Source: Volvox africanus
Taxonomy: Eukaryota > Chlorophyta > Chlorophyceae > Chlamydomonadales > Volvocaceae
Assembly (NCBI GenBank): GCA_030268105.1
Contig: BSDZ01000015.1
Span: 2,631,501 to 2,695,500, forward strand
Direction of reading: 5' to 3'
DNA length: 64,000 bases
Shown piece after piece: positions 34,501-46,903 of this stretch (positions within the stretch are counted from its first letter, which is position 1; each line of letters starts with the position of its first letter). A program made the position numbers and the translations under genes. The notes beneath the pieces are model-generated. The model was not told where the DNA came from. It worked only from the letters and a program-made list of their open reading frames with translations, and ran no database searches.

Positions 34501-37500
34501 TGAGGCCGCGACCTGCGCGTCACGGGGTTTCAAATGCAAGTGGGGGGAGGGTTGGATTTTCGGGTTTACGGCGTACTGAGAATGGCTTTGTGCGAATGGC
34601 TTTGTGTGTGTGTGTGCATGAGTGTGTGTTGCGAGATATGCATCCAAGGGGTGTCGGGGCTGGGCAGCGGGCACTGTACGGTAATAGGCAGTAGGTGATG
34701 CAACGAAACCGACACGGACACCGACACCAGCGGGAAGAAATGCCGAGCTCCGGAAACCTAACGGTCTAACTAACCTCTCCTGACTCAATTTTGGGGTATC
34801 TATCTGAGTCGAGTTTCTTTATCACATCGCTGCTGTGCATTCACACGTAGCCCCTCCGGGTGGTTGGGTGCAGATTATTTCCGCTCTGCCCTTCGACTCC
34901 AGCTGTCATATTCCCGCCTTCCCCGCTGCTACCCTGTTCAATACCCCGCTCTGACCTTCAGCTGCATGTGTTTGTCATGTGGGCCTTTTCCCCCTCTTCC
35001 CCCGTCGTCCAATACGACAGGGTTTACGACCGGGTTTTTTCTACCACCACTACCCCAAATACACAGCTTTCCTCGCGGATGAAAGGCCGGTCGCGCAGTT
35101 CGTGGATGTTAAGGTACGCGAACGTAAGAAGGGCATTGCGCAAAGTCCTCTACGGCAGAATCGATATGGTGCCGTACCTGCAACAGTGCGGCCAGATCGT
35201 CCAAGGACATTCCCTCGTCGCCGACCTGCGGGTGGAGATCATTAGTACGGCGGGGGTGGAGCCGGGGGTTTAGGGTTTGGGTTACAGATGGCGGCTCCGT
35301 CCCTCCCCCCCTACCAGACATACATTCCGGCCCCATCTACCCCTTCCGGCCTCTGACCACGCCCAAGCAGCTGTCAGCTCGGCTCCTTTCCTCCCAGCCC
35401 CAACGCCAGGACCCTGTCCTCCACTCCGTCAGCTACTAGCAACCCCCTGCCTGGCCTTCCCTGGCCAACAACCACGCTCCGGTCTCGCCCCGTCCCTAGC
35501 CTAGCCAGCTCCTGAGTTCTAAACCGAAACCCGGTCTGTGGTTGTACGGAAGCTCACCTCTCCACTTCTTCACATCTTACGCTCCGAGCGCCTGTCCCTA
35601 CTTGGCCCCACTTCACCAGTCCCGGCTTCGAGCCCTATCTTGGATGTGCTTGCCCGTAGTAACCATACCCTTGATGAGAATGCAGGGAATGAGGACACCT
35701 CCAAGATCGCTCTTGGGGCTCCTGTGAGGGACTTTCCGAAAACATCTCACCTCAAAGATTTCCTCCTTGTCTCTTCGCCGCGACGCTTCCTTCTCCATTC
35801 GAACCACCTCGCGCTGCCTCCTGGCCTCGCGCTTCATCTCCGCAGTCACCTGGCGCAACAGGTGTTAGAAGGACGTGCACGAGGAAAAGGCCATGGATTC
35901 GTCTGAAGCTCATCGCATTGCTTTTCTATGCGACGACCGAACAAAGCGTAAACAAGGAAGGGAAGGAAAACGACGTCTTGAAAGGGAGGTTTCGGAGCGA
36001 ATACATCCTAATGGTGTTTATTTATTTATTCCTCTACCTTTCGTATCATGCGGTCAGCTTAAACGCCGCTTCTGCTATCGTTGCTGCTATATCGTTATGT
36101 AAGCAGCAGAGCAACAGCCGCCGCAGCACCTGAGCAACCGGGGGGTCCACCTGTTCACAGGCTGCGCTCATAGCTGCCACTCAAGAAACAAAATATCGCA
36201 CGAGCTGAGCCCTTCCCCCTTCTTTCGCAAGTAACCCCCATCAACCCCCTCCTCGATCCAGGCGCTGCTGCCGCCGCAGCCCTGAGGCCCAAGCCTGCCC
36301 CGGGCGTGCTCTGCCCCCTTCCCCCGCCTTGTCCTTGTTGCTGCTTCTCTGCGTTGTTACGATTCTCGATATTGCTACCATCTCCCCAAGTGTGTAGGAT
36401 GGAGGGAGATCCTTGAAACACACGTGTGTGCATCCGTGTGGACATAATCCGTGGGATCTTCTTTTCAACGTGCCCTATTTGCCCTGCATTTCGTTCTTAA
36501 TGTGCTTCTCCGTGGAGCGCATAAACTAGAGAGCATCGAGCCATGATATTCGGGTATGACAACGCAAACACCGCTGCTTCGCACCTTTTCCTTTCGCTTG
36601 CCAGCGCCCTTCTTGCCCTTGCCCTTCATCGCTGCCCCCTTGTTCATAAACTCCAAATCATCGTCATCGAACAACTCGCCCCCCTCCTCCTCCACCACCT
36701 CCTCCACTTCCTGAACCTCCAAACGCCTCGCAGCTGCCTGGGCTCCTGGGCCCATCAGCGGCTCCAAAACCCGCAGCGACGGCGGGTCGGGGCGCTGAAG
36801 CGCCAGAGAGCCCGTACCCGCGACAGCCGTTGTCGGCGCCGTAGCCGGTGGCTGACGCGGCAATAAATCCGGTCGCGCCGGCGGTGGCATGACTCCAGGC
36901 GGCCGCGGAGCAGCAGTGGGTACAGCCGCGGACTGGGGTCCCAAGGGTCGCGGTGGTAAGCTGGGCTTGGGACGCGACATTGGGCGGGAGAGGTTCGGCG
37001 GTGCAGCGGCGCCGGCTGGGGCCGGTGTGGGAGGCCGTTGCAATGGCGGCGGCGCCAGGCCGACGGAGGGAGGTGCTGGTGTTGCCGCCGCTGGCGGTGC
37101 TGGGCGGGAGATATTGACGAAGGGATTTGCGACTGGCGTCGCACTCGCCATGCCAGTCGCCGCCATGGCCGGGGAGGGTGATGTTGGTCGGGAGATGTTA
37201 GCAAATGGATTGGCGACCGGCTGCTGCTGAGTTGGCTGCACTGGGGCCGCTGGCCGTGGCGTGCTGGCGATGGTTTTCGCTGCTGGCTGTATCGGGGGCC
37301 GATTGCCGGCGGAAGGTGGTGGTGGGGGACGAGGTGGTGGTGGGGGAGCCGGCCGCGGTGGTGCACTCATGATGCTGTTACCGGAGCCGTTCTGGGATGC
37401 CGGCCCTGGACCGGGCCTTAGGGCAGATGGAGGTACGGGACCCTGTGGCGGCAGCGTAGCAGGCCCCGAAGGAGGAGTCCCTGTGCGAGGCCGCACGGCG

Positions 37501-37895
37501 GTGCCGGCAGGGCCTGGGGGAGCTGAGAGGGGTACAGCAGAGGGCTTGGGTGCAGCAGGGGGTGGTCCAGGCCGTGGAGGAGGAGATGGACGAGGGGGAG
37601 CTGGGACACCGTTTGCGTGACCGTTTCCATTTCCATTTCCATTACCATTGCTGCTGGCTGGCTGTTGGCGTTGTTGGGCAGGGAACTGGGCCGGCGGTTT
37701 TGGCGGTGGCGCGACCGGGCGGGGTGGTGATAACGGAGGCTTTGTCAAAGGTTGCGGTCCTGCAGAACCTGGACCGGCGGCGGCGATTATGCCGGTCCTC
37801 CATTTGAGTGGACAGTATCTGAAACCTAGAGGAGCTTTAATCGGCTGCAACGAGGAGCATCCCGAGGCCGAGGGAAGGGAAGTGTATGCGGCCAT
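26941..37895 (-). CDS. FUG1: Organellar (probably plastid) translation initiation factor IF-2
   Basis: Exons, 5' to 3' on the minus strand: 37895-36585, 35849-35751, 35225-35178, 34512-34426, 34199-34107, 33709-33575, 33118-33005, 32512-32432, 32038-31964, 31133-30909, 30364-30140, 29731-29621, 29509-29345, 28084-27947, 27707-27594, 27153-26941. This gives 1,077 residues, and all 15 introns are phase 0. The ATG at 37895 (ATGGCC) opens a transit-peptide-like N-terminus ([12 protein letters not shown]), then about 330 Pro/Ala-rich residues and an acidic/lysine-rich stretch. An IF-2 N region ([15 protein letters not shown]) follows. G motifs: GHVDHGKT about 563, DTPGHE about 613, NKMD about 667, SAKK about 703. 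Domains II-IV then match IF-2, ending with the initiator-tRNA-binding C-terminus ([19 protein letters not shown]). IF-2 is the GTPase that brings formyl-Met-tRNA to the small subunit. The closest remembered match is plant chloroplast FUG1 (for example YRVIYELIDDV). Mitochondrial targeting cannot be excluded. Confidence 0.94.
28526..29325. repeat. 38-bp minisatellite, about 21 copies, in an IF-2 intron
   Basis: Unit: four CAGA-type steps, then TATAGACACACAGACACACAGG. By eye the copies are identical across about 800 bp. It lies between exons ending at 29345 and starting at 28084 (minus strand). The long Cys/Leu/Ser/Val frames here are repeat artefacts, because 38 is not a multiple of three and all frames stay open. 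Confidence 0.95.
31308..31610. repeat. (TG)n / TGTCTG microsatellite in an IF-2 intron
   Basis: About 300 bp of GTGTGT, GTCTGT and GTATGT steps between the exons ending at 31964 and starting at 31133 on the minus strand. Confidence 0.9.
32753..32985. repeat. AT/CA microsatellite tracts in an IF-2 intron
   Basis: Alternating (CA)n, (TA)n and ACATA steps between the exons at 33005-33118 and 32432-32512. Confidence 0.7.
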
Positions 37896-39883
37896 AATAG
37901 CCTTGGGAAGCAAATCTACCCGTACCCCAGGTATGCTTGTTGAAATTATGCTTATGAACGAAATAGAGCAATTGCCTAACCGGTACGCAGTCCAAACCAG
38001 TTGGTCAGGATGTCTCCATTTCTACAAAGGATAGGTTACGTATAAGAATTGACAAATATATCCTTTTAGTAGTGGCGATAAACAAATCGCATATAGATGT
38101 GTATGCGTGGACCTTGTACGCGTGTGCGTTCGCGGCCACATCTTACCATGGGACCAGATTACGGGATTCATCATCTGCCCATCATCGTTTTCGTGACCAA
38201 AATTCCTAAAAGAATTACACACAGTAGCAACTTCCTAATTAATCATAGGATTGTGTTGAAATCTTTCCGGGCAAATTTTACCAGCACGTTCACCCCAACG
38301 GTTGGGTTGAGCCCCTGTTTGCTCGAAAGACCGTCATCTCTTTATAATGTCACTCTTATCTGGTAAGCACTCATTAAGAAGCTTGCAGTTCGGCCCTTAA
38401 GCCGCCAAGCTTTCCAAGTTTGTTACAATTCTTTCCCTGATCTGAAGCTGTTGTTATATACAATTCCCATTTTTTTCAAAATTCCTTCATCTTATGGTCT
38501 CGTGCGCGATACTGAATTGGGAGGATCGCGAGCCCTGGGACGCTAGCAGTCGCAGAGGGTCCGCTGATCTGGTGGATCTTAGTCTGAACCACATATAAGA
38601 ACTGCATAGGCTTTTAACGAACAGCAGACTGCCTTTGACGCTTCTGCGTTGTTCGCTAGCTGGCGCCCAGACTGCAAGTCAAGCAGCTGGGGTGCGCCTC
38701 GCGGCATCTAATTAATAATGACATCGTTCGGTTGCTAATATGGGCGTTAATGGCCGCCTTATGACGCTGGCGTCGGCGTGGGAGCTGCGAGGTCACCGCC
38801 TGTTGGGTTTATACTGCACCGTTGCCTTTTGCCCATTAGCAAAAGGCGCGCAGCTGCTTAGACCGTTTTCTGAATCCAGCCTTCCTTTGATAATCAGTGA
38901 TTTTTTAGGACATCGGGTTAGTGACACATCGACACTAGCTGTACGTAGCCGGTTTGGCAATCCACCCACGCTCTGCCAGCAAGATATAAGCCGCAGGCTC
39001 TAAACACATTGTTGGGGGCCAGTATTAGTTGCTGCGTCTGTGCGCTTTATGTAGGGTCACTTGAGCTGCTCTATCATCCTTGTAGTAAAAGGCTACTGCA
39101 CTGCCAACATATTCCCATTTCGCTTTCGTTTGCATTTGCGCCAGGCTAGGGCAACACTTTCTTGCCAAAGCTGGCACCGGCATTCCGCGCCGTAATGCTC
39201 TGGCAGCCCCTCATATCTTATGAAATTTGACGTCAGACGCCGCTCTCGAGCCCCACCAAGGCTACACCCCAACAACCTTGACCTGCCCACTGTTCATCCG
39301 CTACATACCTCACATCAAGCATTCGGTGCCAATTACCCACATCCTAAGCCCCTGCGCATCAGGAACCCTGAGATGAAGATTTTGTAAACCTATACTGCCG
39401 CATCCAAACCTATGCGGGAGATTAATTTGTGCCCGGAACATAAGGGTTATGCAAGTCACTGAGCCCAGAGCCGCGCGTCCTACATGCCCTAACCTGTATT
39501 CGCTACCTGCCTCGCGTGCACGGTACACAGAATCCAAGACTCTTTCAAAGTTAGTGTTCGCTGTACGAACATGCACGAACGTGTCGGACCCCATCCACAC
39601 CCTGGGTAACCTCGTTTCCTCTTTACCCTGAACCCAGCCCCATTCTTCCACACACCCACCTTCTTGACAAGTAGGAATCAACAAGGCAACAACTCCCCCC
39701 TCGTCCACGTGCCCTTACCAACTAATTATGAAACCTTGTGCTGAAGAATGTACGTAAGCAGTGGAGTGAACTCTCTAGACATATTGTTTTGTCCATGCCA
39801 CTTACGGCGTTTTATACTGCGTCTGGGGTGATTAAGCGACTGAAGGCACAGAATGACGAATTGAAACGATGGACGTAAGAGGG
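37896..39883. other. Intergenic between the IF-2 5' end and the eL13 3' end
   Basis: Contains only short frames with no recognisable domain (for example 38740-39003 plus). The IF-2 promoter should lie just above 37895, but no clear TATA box or other element stands out. Confidence 0.4.
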
Positions 39884-39888
39884 TTACA
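39884..39888 (-). terminator. Candidate TGTAA poly(A) signal of the eL13 gene
   Basis: Minus-strand TGTAA 43 bases after the eL13 stop codon. This pentamer is the usual chlorophyte polyadenylation signal. The spacing fits a short 3' UTR. Confidence 0.6.
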
Positions 39889-39931
39889 ATCATTCCAAGG
39901 CAGCTCCGTTGCCAACCCACTGCCCATGCGT

Positions 39932-41245
39932 CTAGGCGGCGTCCTCCTTTGCAGCCTCCTTGGCCTTCTTGGCCCGTGGGCCCACTAGCCGAACGTTGGT
40001 TCGCTCCAAGCGCAGCTTGGCGTAAGCCACCGCCTTGATCTCGCTTAGCTCCTTGCCAACGTTGGCCTTCATCTCGCCCGTAATCTTGACGGTCTCCAGC
40101 GCCGGCTGGCTGCGGACAAGTGGCATGACCACGCCGCCCGTGACCTGAGGAACCGCCTTGGCCTCGGCAAGAGGGGTTTCGAAGGCCTACATGGGGAGTC
40201 GAGTCGGTTCCGCACGTAGGGTTGGGAAAGTCGATCTAACCGTATGTGCACGGCTAATAGCCCTTAGCCAATGAACGCAGAGGATGTACATTCCTGTGCA
40301 TGCACCGCCTCAAGCTAGGGCGCGGCAAGGGTTTTGTGCATGAATCATGCTGCGCGCGATAAACCACAGGGAACAAGCCTTGCAACGGTACGAGTAATTG
40401 AGGTCCGTGGCACGAGCTAGCTGCTGCAAACGCATCCCCAGAAGACGGCTCCGCTTAGGAGAATTCCTCAATGCCGTAGGAGAGAACTCCTCATCCTTAA
40501 TCCCAAGACTCAATTACGAGAGGCGACGTCACTCCCCGTCCTGAAGAGTCTCCAGACGATGCATAGTCCACTGCTATTCCATACCCAACGTCCGCACACC
40601 CAACCATCTGCCCATCCGCGCACCTTCGGCTTCTTCACATTGCGCGGGAACACCACCAGATTGCTCCTGTAGGCCTTCAGGCGCTGGACATTCTCCTGCA
40701 AACCCCGCAAACCAGTTGAGGTCGGCAGGAACCAACGATAGGTGCTGAATGTTTCCATGTCCCAAAAGCAGCCATTATACCTGCAGGCTTTCCAAAGACT
40801 TGTTGCGACGGCGGTGGTCGACTGAAATGCCCAAGCTGGGCGCCATTCGGACGGAGATGCCCGCCTCCTGCAGACCAGGAAGGCCTCCTGCTTACAGCCC
40901 AATTCCGTTGATCCCAACTGCATACAAGTATTACCTTCAACTCATCCAGGGTGAAGCCCTTGCCCAGGCGCTGCTTGGTGTTGTACTTAAGCGTCTGCCC
41001 ACGCACCACAGGCCTCAAAAGGCCAGCAACCGGCCGGGGGAACACCTTAGCGGCCTTCGCGGCACGCGCTGCAAAAAGACATTATGAAAATCTGAAGTAA
41101 CCTATAATGAAGCGAAGCTTGTGCAGTCGCCCTCACCATTCCGGCGGCGCACTTTGCGCGCGGGCTGGTTAAACCAGGTCCGCACATAGAACTGCCACTT
41201 CTTCTTGAAGTGGTTGTTTGGAACGACGTTGTTGTGCCGGACCAT
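39932..41245 (-). CDS. RPL13: Cytosolic 60S ribosomal protein eL13
   Basis: Exons on the minus strand: 41245-41137, 41068-40935, 40867-40781, 40695-40624, 40186-39932. They give 218 residues in closed phase, close to the usual 205-211. The N-terminus [17 protein letters not shown] is of the plant type. Next come [58 protein letters not shown] and [18 protein letters not shown], all hallmarks of eL13. The C-terminus is lysine/alanine-rich. The protein binds 28S rRNA in the large subunit. Its ATG follows a candidate 5' UTR intron: minus-strand GTAAGT donor after 41329, acceptor before 41251. TGTAA lies 43 bases past the stop. The similarity to green-plant eL13 supports the organism call. Confidence 0.97.
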
Positions 41246-41250
41246 TTTGC

Positions 41251-41329
41251 CCTGTGCACGATTTAAGAAAATAACTATTGAGAAGGGACCTGTAAAAGTG
41301 CTTATGGTAAAAATGTCATAAACTTACAG
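41251..41329 (-). other. Candidate 5' UTR intron of the eL13 gene (41328-41252)
   Basis: On the minus strand a GTAAGT donor follows 41329. A GCACAG acceptor sits six bases before the start codon. Introns in the leader are common in ribosomal protein genes. This one is about 77 bp. Confidence 0.55.
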
Positions 41330-41446
41330 GTCGGCAGGTGAGGCCTAGAAGAGAGAGTCCAAGGGATGGTCAGAGCGCTTGAAGAAGGCGGCGTACTCGT
41401 ACGCAGTCTCGGAGCCAATTGGTCTCGGAGATTTAATGAGGTCAAT

Positions 41447-44400
41447 TCATAGTATTTGAGTGAATAAAAGCATAAGGTTTTGTTTTTGAGCAGTTACTGA
41501 TTGAGGCACGCACACTATTGTTCCAAAAACAACATTCACACTTGTGCCTGGCAAAGACGTCGGGGATTTCCAATCTGTCTTAGACATTGTCGTATATCTT
41601 TATGGCGGTGCAACTGAAAAATTTGCGCGTGCGCTCATGGAATAACTGGACTCTTGCGTGTTATCTTGCGTGTCGAGCGTAGGGTTACTGCCGAGGGTTA
41701 CTACCGATTCTGGGAACTTGCCTCACACATCCTTCGCTGAACTCAGGCATAAATTACAAATGCTAGCCGCAAGTCAAAACACATGTTTGCACACCATTTC
41801 GCACAAATATGCGCCTTTTGACGAGGCATACCACCAAATTGAATGCCATGTTCTAGATCCGAACAGTTGGGTATAAGAGCAGGACGTATCGCATCCACTC
41901 TAAAGCACGGCGTAATAGACGGCGCCAGCCGAACCCAATTACCATGTTTCCACAGAACGTTACCGGGTAGGAGAGGCAAGCTGCGTCAGGATGTAGGGGA
42001 GTGCATCAGGACACGGACTGCACGCCCGCATCAGACGCGTACGGTATCCACTCACGATGAAACTAAGAAGGAGTAGGCAGTGAGGCGGGGAAGGCGGGAA
42101 ACTTGTTCCAAGGAATAAGCTTAGCCAGGCTGGCAGGTGCGTATTGCTTCCATCCATGGTGCATTATTAGCGCGCTCCTACATAGCGTGGTACATTTACA
42201 TCTGCTACTGCTAACTTCGCATCCGCGGCGTAAGTTGCGGTTGCACGAGAGTCGGCAATCCCAGCAATCAGCCATCCGCATCCCCTTAGGAGAGAGTTGA
42301 TGTATCCATCATAAATGCTTTTGAACCAGGAGTGAAATCCCAACAGTTTCCCGGGCCCGGACCAGCTCAGCTCAGTTTTTCCATTAGTCCCTTCTGGACC
42401 GCTCTTTGTGATCCGAGCTGCGTGATAAAGAACCGGATGGTGGGTGCTGGTGTCTGTGCAGTTGCACTGACTTCCCGCGCGCGCGCGTGTGTGTGTGAGG
42501 GACAGAGTGTGTGTGTGTGTTGGGATTGTATGTGTTGGGGGAATGTCGGGGTCGGGGGGAGCATCCGAGAGCATGCCTGAGCAGACAGGCCACGTTCTGT
42601 GGCGACATCCTGCATGCGGCCATGGTGCATTTACCCCGCTCTGGTTAGCTTAAATTAAACCCCGGTCCTTCGACAGAGCCTATATGACCCGTAATCATGC
42701 ACACCATTCTGCTGCAAAATTTCTTTCCCTTGAAAGCGGCAAAGGCCCACGCGGAGGCCGGCGTACGGCGTCTAAGGGCGAGGCAGAGGGAAGCTGGCTT
42801 GGGGCGGGAGGTTCGTGGTCCAGAGCAGTGAGCAGTGAAGGAGCTGAGGGAGCGGGACCGTCGGCGGCTGGACCCGCTTGGGGGGCGTGGCTGTTTCAGA
42901 AATGGTCCGGCTCAGGTGCCATTGGGACAATAGGCAGTAGGAGAGGGCTAGAGACGGGGTTCAGGGCGGGGTATGGGCCGCTGAGGTTTTGAGGGATGGT
43001 AGCCGTGGGACTTGGTCTTAGGGTTCATTCGCTCAGCTGGTGAGGTTGGGGTCGGGCATGCATGCACACACGTGTCTGTGCTACCTTGATAGTGGCCCTG
43101 TGGGATGGAAGCTGATTGGTTCAGAGCCGGACCACCATGATTCGCCACATGGTGTGGTGCTACCGCAGAGGCCAAGCCATTAGCCCCACTAACGAGCACG
43201 CAGCCATGATCCGCCCAACCAGTCAACTGCCTGGCGCATAGGAGGAATGCTAACGCGCAACAGCCCGCACCCCCAATCCAACAAGGATGCATGGGGGAAG
43301 GTCTAACTTGTGTTCCGCGAGGAGTGCTTCTTCGTCGTTCTTCCTGTTAGGTTAGGGTAGCTGCCCCATGCCCGCAGAAGCCCCAGTTTGTGTGTAATAG
43401 TTGCATCGACTAAAGTACACATCCAGCACACGCGCTTCAATCCGGAGCCAGGCTCGTCCGGACCAGGCCCTTAGTTGGGGTATTAATTGGTTCACTGTGT
43501 GCACGCAAGCCATCTCTTGCTACAAGTTGCTACAAACTTCGTCAGGAAGGTTACCAGAATTTGGCTGAATTATCCCGCTGAATGATTGTGAAACATCCGC
43601 TGGCTCACTTATTGGGTATGTTTAATCCCGAACTAACGTGCATGGATTATTGCTCGATGCGCCTCACATGGAAACATCGCATTGATTGGGATGGATTCAG
43701 CATTTCACGGATTGAGGCTGGCGGGAACGCGGAAATTAGGGACTTCTTCCTACATGCCGATGTGCAATGATTAAAAAAGATGTGATAAGATGTGATTAAA
43801 AAAGGCATGAAACGCGCCCAGCAAGGCTTGACCGTTAAGAAATTACAAACACGATTTTCGCAGCAACTTTTTTACTGCATTCGTGAGATAAATTTGAGCA
43901 TAAAAAGGAAATGGGAAATAATTAAAAGCGGATAAGCATTAGGCTAGCTTAGATTATGAGATGTAGTCTTCCTCTTCCGTGGCTTTGAAGTTATCTAGGG
44001 CTGAAATGCTACGCTGAGGGACGAGCAATACATACAACTGAAATGGGGCTTAACTTTTAATGTTAACCGTGGGTTTCGCGCAATTCCGCGAGCTGGAAAA
44101 GCCTACCGCTGTTGCGCCGCTGCGAAGCGTGGCAGCCTCAAGCCAGAAACATTTACATGAACTATCATTCCTTTATAAAATATACCTGGAAAGTATCATC
44201 GCAGGGCCTTCAGCGCTTCACCCGCTTGGATGAACCCGATTCGATAACGGCATAACTGTATCATGAGTGTGTAACGTAACTTCTTAGGCCCAGACGATGC
44301 CTTCAAAACCAATCCTTCATAATACTATCGACATTGTATTGTGCACTCAGATTGATATAAGCTGCAACGTGAGCCCACTAGCCATGTTAATCTCCCACTA

Positions 44401-44573
44401 AAATACCAGCAAGTCCTAGCTGGATTTGGAGGGGCCCTATGCACTCTTCATTTCCGTTCAAAACAAACTGCCAATCGGGTTGGTCATCTTTACACAGATT
44501 CATCCAGGATCGTTCTTAATATGTATTTGATACAATAAGTGTTTGACAGATTTAACAGAAACGGACGGGCATC
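41447..44573. other. Intergenic between divergent eL13 and sulfotransferase genes
   Basis: No convincing gene. Short frames such as 42684-42992 and 43582-43770 (plus) are unrecognised. A GC/GT microsatellite lies at 42476-42520. The promoters of both flanking genes must lie at the ends of this stretch, but I see no clear core element. Confidence 0.4.
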
Positions 44574-46903
44574 ATGATGTATTTGAAATGCAGTTGTCGC
44601 CGTGCGTTCATGGCGGCCATCCTCGCTACGGCACTCCGCCTTTCACTATCAGCTCTTAGTAGTGAGGACGAAGTATTTATGCCCAACCAGCCGGATGCTG
44701 TACCTACTTTCCTGATCATTGGGACCGCGAAAGGGGGCACGGTGCGTACAGACTGTAAGCAACATGAAGCCCTTGGTAGAAGCTTGCCCACACGGCCATT
44801 ATAATCAACTATATACTTCGTTCTTGCTGTGTATCCTGAAGAATTTGAATCCGTCATGAAGCTTTTTATGTTCCGCCGGGCAAGCCAGCCGTTTGCCCGC
44901 CTAAGACATGACATGGCTTTGTTGCTGTTTCTCTCCTTTTCGCTTTTCCTCGTCAGACCGACCTTTTCGAGCAGCTTACCTCCGAGACCGTCAACCTTGA
45001 TCCCAATCGCCCAGATCCGCCGCTTCCGCACAAACCCAAGAAAGAAGCCGGATTGCTTAGTCGTGGCGGCATCGATGCCTCTAAAATGCTCCCCCAGCGA
45101 CTACAGTACATTGAGTACCTGCGACTTCTACGCCACCCCTGCGGCAATGCCACGAAGGGCACCTTTCAGGAATGCATTGTCACAAACGCCACCAAACAGT
45201 TTACTCTGGACGCCACCCCAACGTACTTTTTCTCAGCGGTGGCGCCGCTGTATCTTCGCGAGCTGAGCAGTTTGTCGAAGATCGTCATGATGATCCGGGA
45301 GCCGGTCGAGAGGGCCGAAGTGCTCTATCGCCATTATGTGTTGGCGGAGGTAAGGAGGAGATGGGGGCCTAGGATGGAATCCATACATTAGGAGTCCATA
45401 CTGTAGGGCTGAAAACTTCTCACTCAGACATTCCGTGATCGGCCGCAGGAGATCGATATCTTTCAATGCCCCCACAGGTGCACACATATATGGCCCATGG
45501 GTTTCTGTGCTAGGGCTCCGCCTTTTGTTGTTTGGGTGTGAACATAAGACCCCTCCTCCCCCCTCTCCCGACATTCACATTCGCGTACGTTGAGCGTGAG
45601 GTCCTCTCTCCCTCCTTCCTATCTATCCCTCCCTGTCCCTCCCTGTCCCTCCCTATCCCTCCCTGCCCCCGTCCCTGCCCCCGTCCACACACAGGGCAGA
45701 TGGCCCGACCAAAGCATCGACGACCTGGCCACGGACTTCTTCAAGGCAATAAAGACGGAGAAAGGGGTGGTGCCCGTACTTCAGCGCGCTGCCAATTGCT
45801 CATTCGGTGACGTTTTCTGCCTGGCCAACAGCTGGCGGGACATCTCCGGACTCAGCCTCATGGACTCCCTGGAAAACAAGCTCTTCGCCGCTGGAATGTA
45901 CCGCTACGCCTTGGCTGTCTGGAGGTACCACTACTTCCGGCCGGGACGGGTGCTGGTAGTGGACTCGCACGCGTATTTTGAGCGGCGGGCGGACGTCATG
46001 GAAACGGTGCGAAAACTGACGGCTCTGTTGCTTCTTATAACATTTTCAATTGTGTTTTGCCAAGCATTGCATTGACTCAACAAAATCTAAATTACTTTGT
46101 AATTAATTGATTGATTGATTAATTGGTTATTAATTAAGACTTTGGTAAATAATTATATGGATTAACACGATTATAAACCTAAGAGGAAGGAGGAATGGCC
46201 AGATGGGTGAATATGAAGGGTGTGGACTGTGCAGGAGGGGAGAGAGAGCAGCATGGTAATGCCTTTCTAGGCCCAATGGTATTGGAATGGGTTCGAACCT
46301 CGACTTGTACCTTTGGTCCTCCAACCTATCATGTTTGTTTTGTTCCGAGTGTTATCAGTTGACTTGCATTTGGCTGCATCTACTGCCTGGCATCCATCAC
46401 ACCTTCCCATCAGAATCTCAAGAACACTAGTCTTCACCTTCCTCTGCCCCTCCCTACACCTTCACCTCCCTCACCTCAACCCCCAACACCCCTCCGACAA
46501 CCCCCCTCCTCCCTCCCCCGACATCTCCGTCCTTCATGGCATCATTTGTGGCTTCCGGGACGCGCAGGTGATTCGTTTCCTGTACGGCAGGCCAATGCTG
46601 CCTTCGGAGCGGAAACATGCGGCCTCCGGAGAGGTCTGGCGTAAAGTCGTCATCCCCTCGCTTCCCAAGTTGACGTTGTCGCCGCCAGTACGACAGCAGC
46701 TATCGGAGTTTTACGAGCAGCACGTGATGCGGGGGATGTTCAAAATGCTCTCTGACATGCGAGACGAGGGCGCCTGGCTGGTTGGCTTCGATGGGGAGCC
46801 GTGGAGGAGGTGCCCGGGCTTCATGGAGTTCAATGCTGCTGCAAAACCAAAGCCCTCACTTGTGGCATCGGAGGTAATGGAGGCGGCTGCCCGTCGTTTT
46901 TAG
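44574..46903 (+). CDS. Membrane-anchored carbohydrate-type sulfotransferase
   Basis: Exons: 44574-44741, 44957-45349, 45695-46006, 46568-46903 (TAG), all phase 0, 402 residues. ATG 44574 is followed at once by a second ATG. Residues about 10-28 (AFMAAILATALRLSLSAL) form a signal anchor, suggesting a Golgi type II protein. The PAPS 5'-phosphosulfate loop is FLIIGTAKGGT-TDLF, split by intron 1. LDATPTYFF follows, then the 3'-phosphate motif region IREPVERA. The order and spacing resemble heparan-sulfate 3-O/N-sulfotransferase-like proteins that move sulfate from PAPS to sugar chains. The serine usually found shortly after the RxPxxRA motif is not obvious. The substrate is unknown, and could be extracellular-matrix or cell-wall glycans. 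Confidence 0.82.

Noticed and set aside
36155..36445. Possible extra IF-2 exon on the minus strand
   Set aside because: Exon 1 (ending 36585) and exon 2 (starting 35849) already join in phase, and this frame has no IF-2 similarity.
37896..37913. Upstream extension of the IF-2 start
   Set aside because: The codon at 37913 is TTG, not ATG. The first ATG, in a good context, is at 37895.
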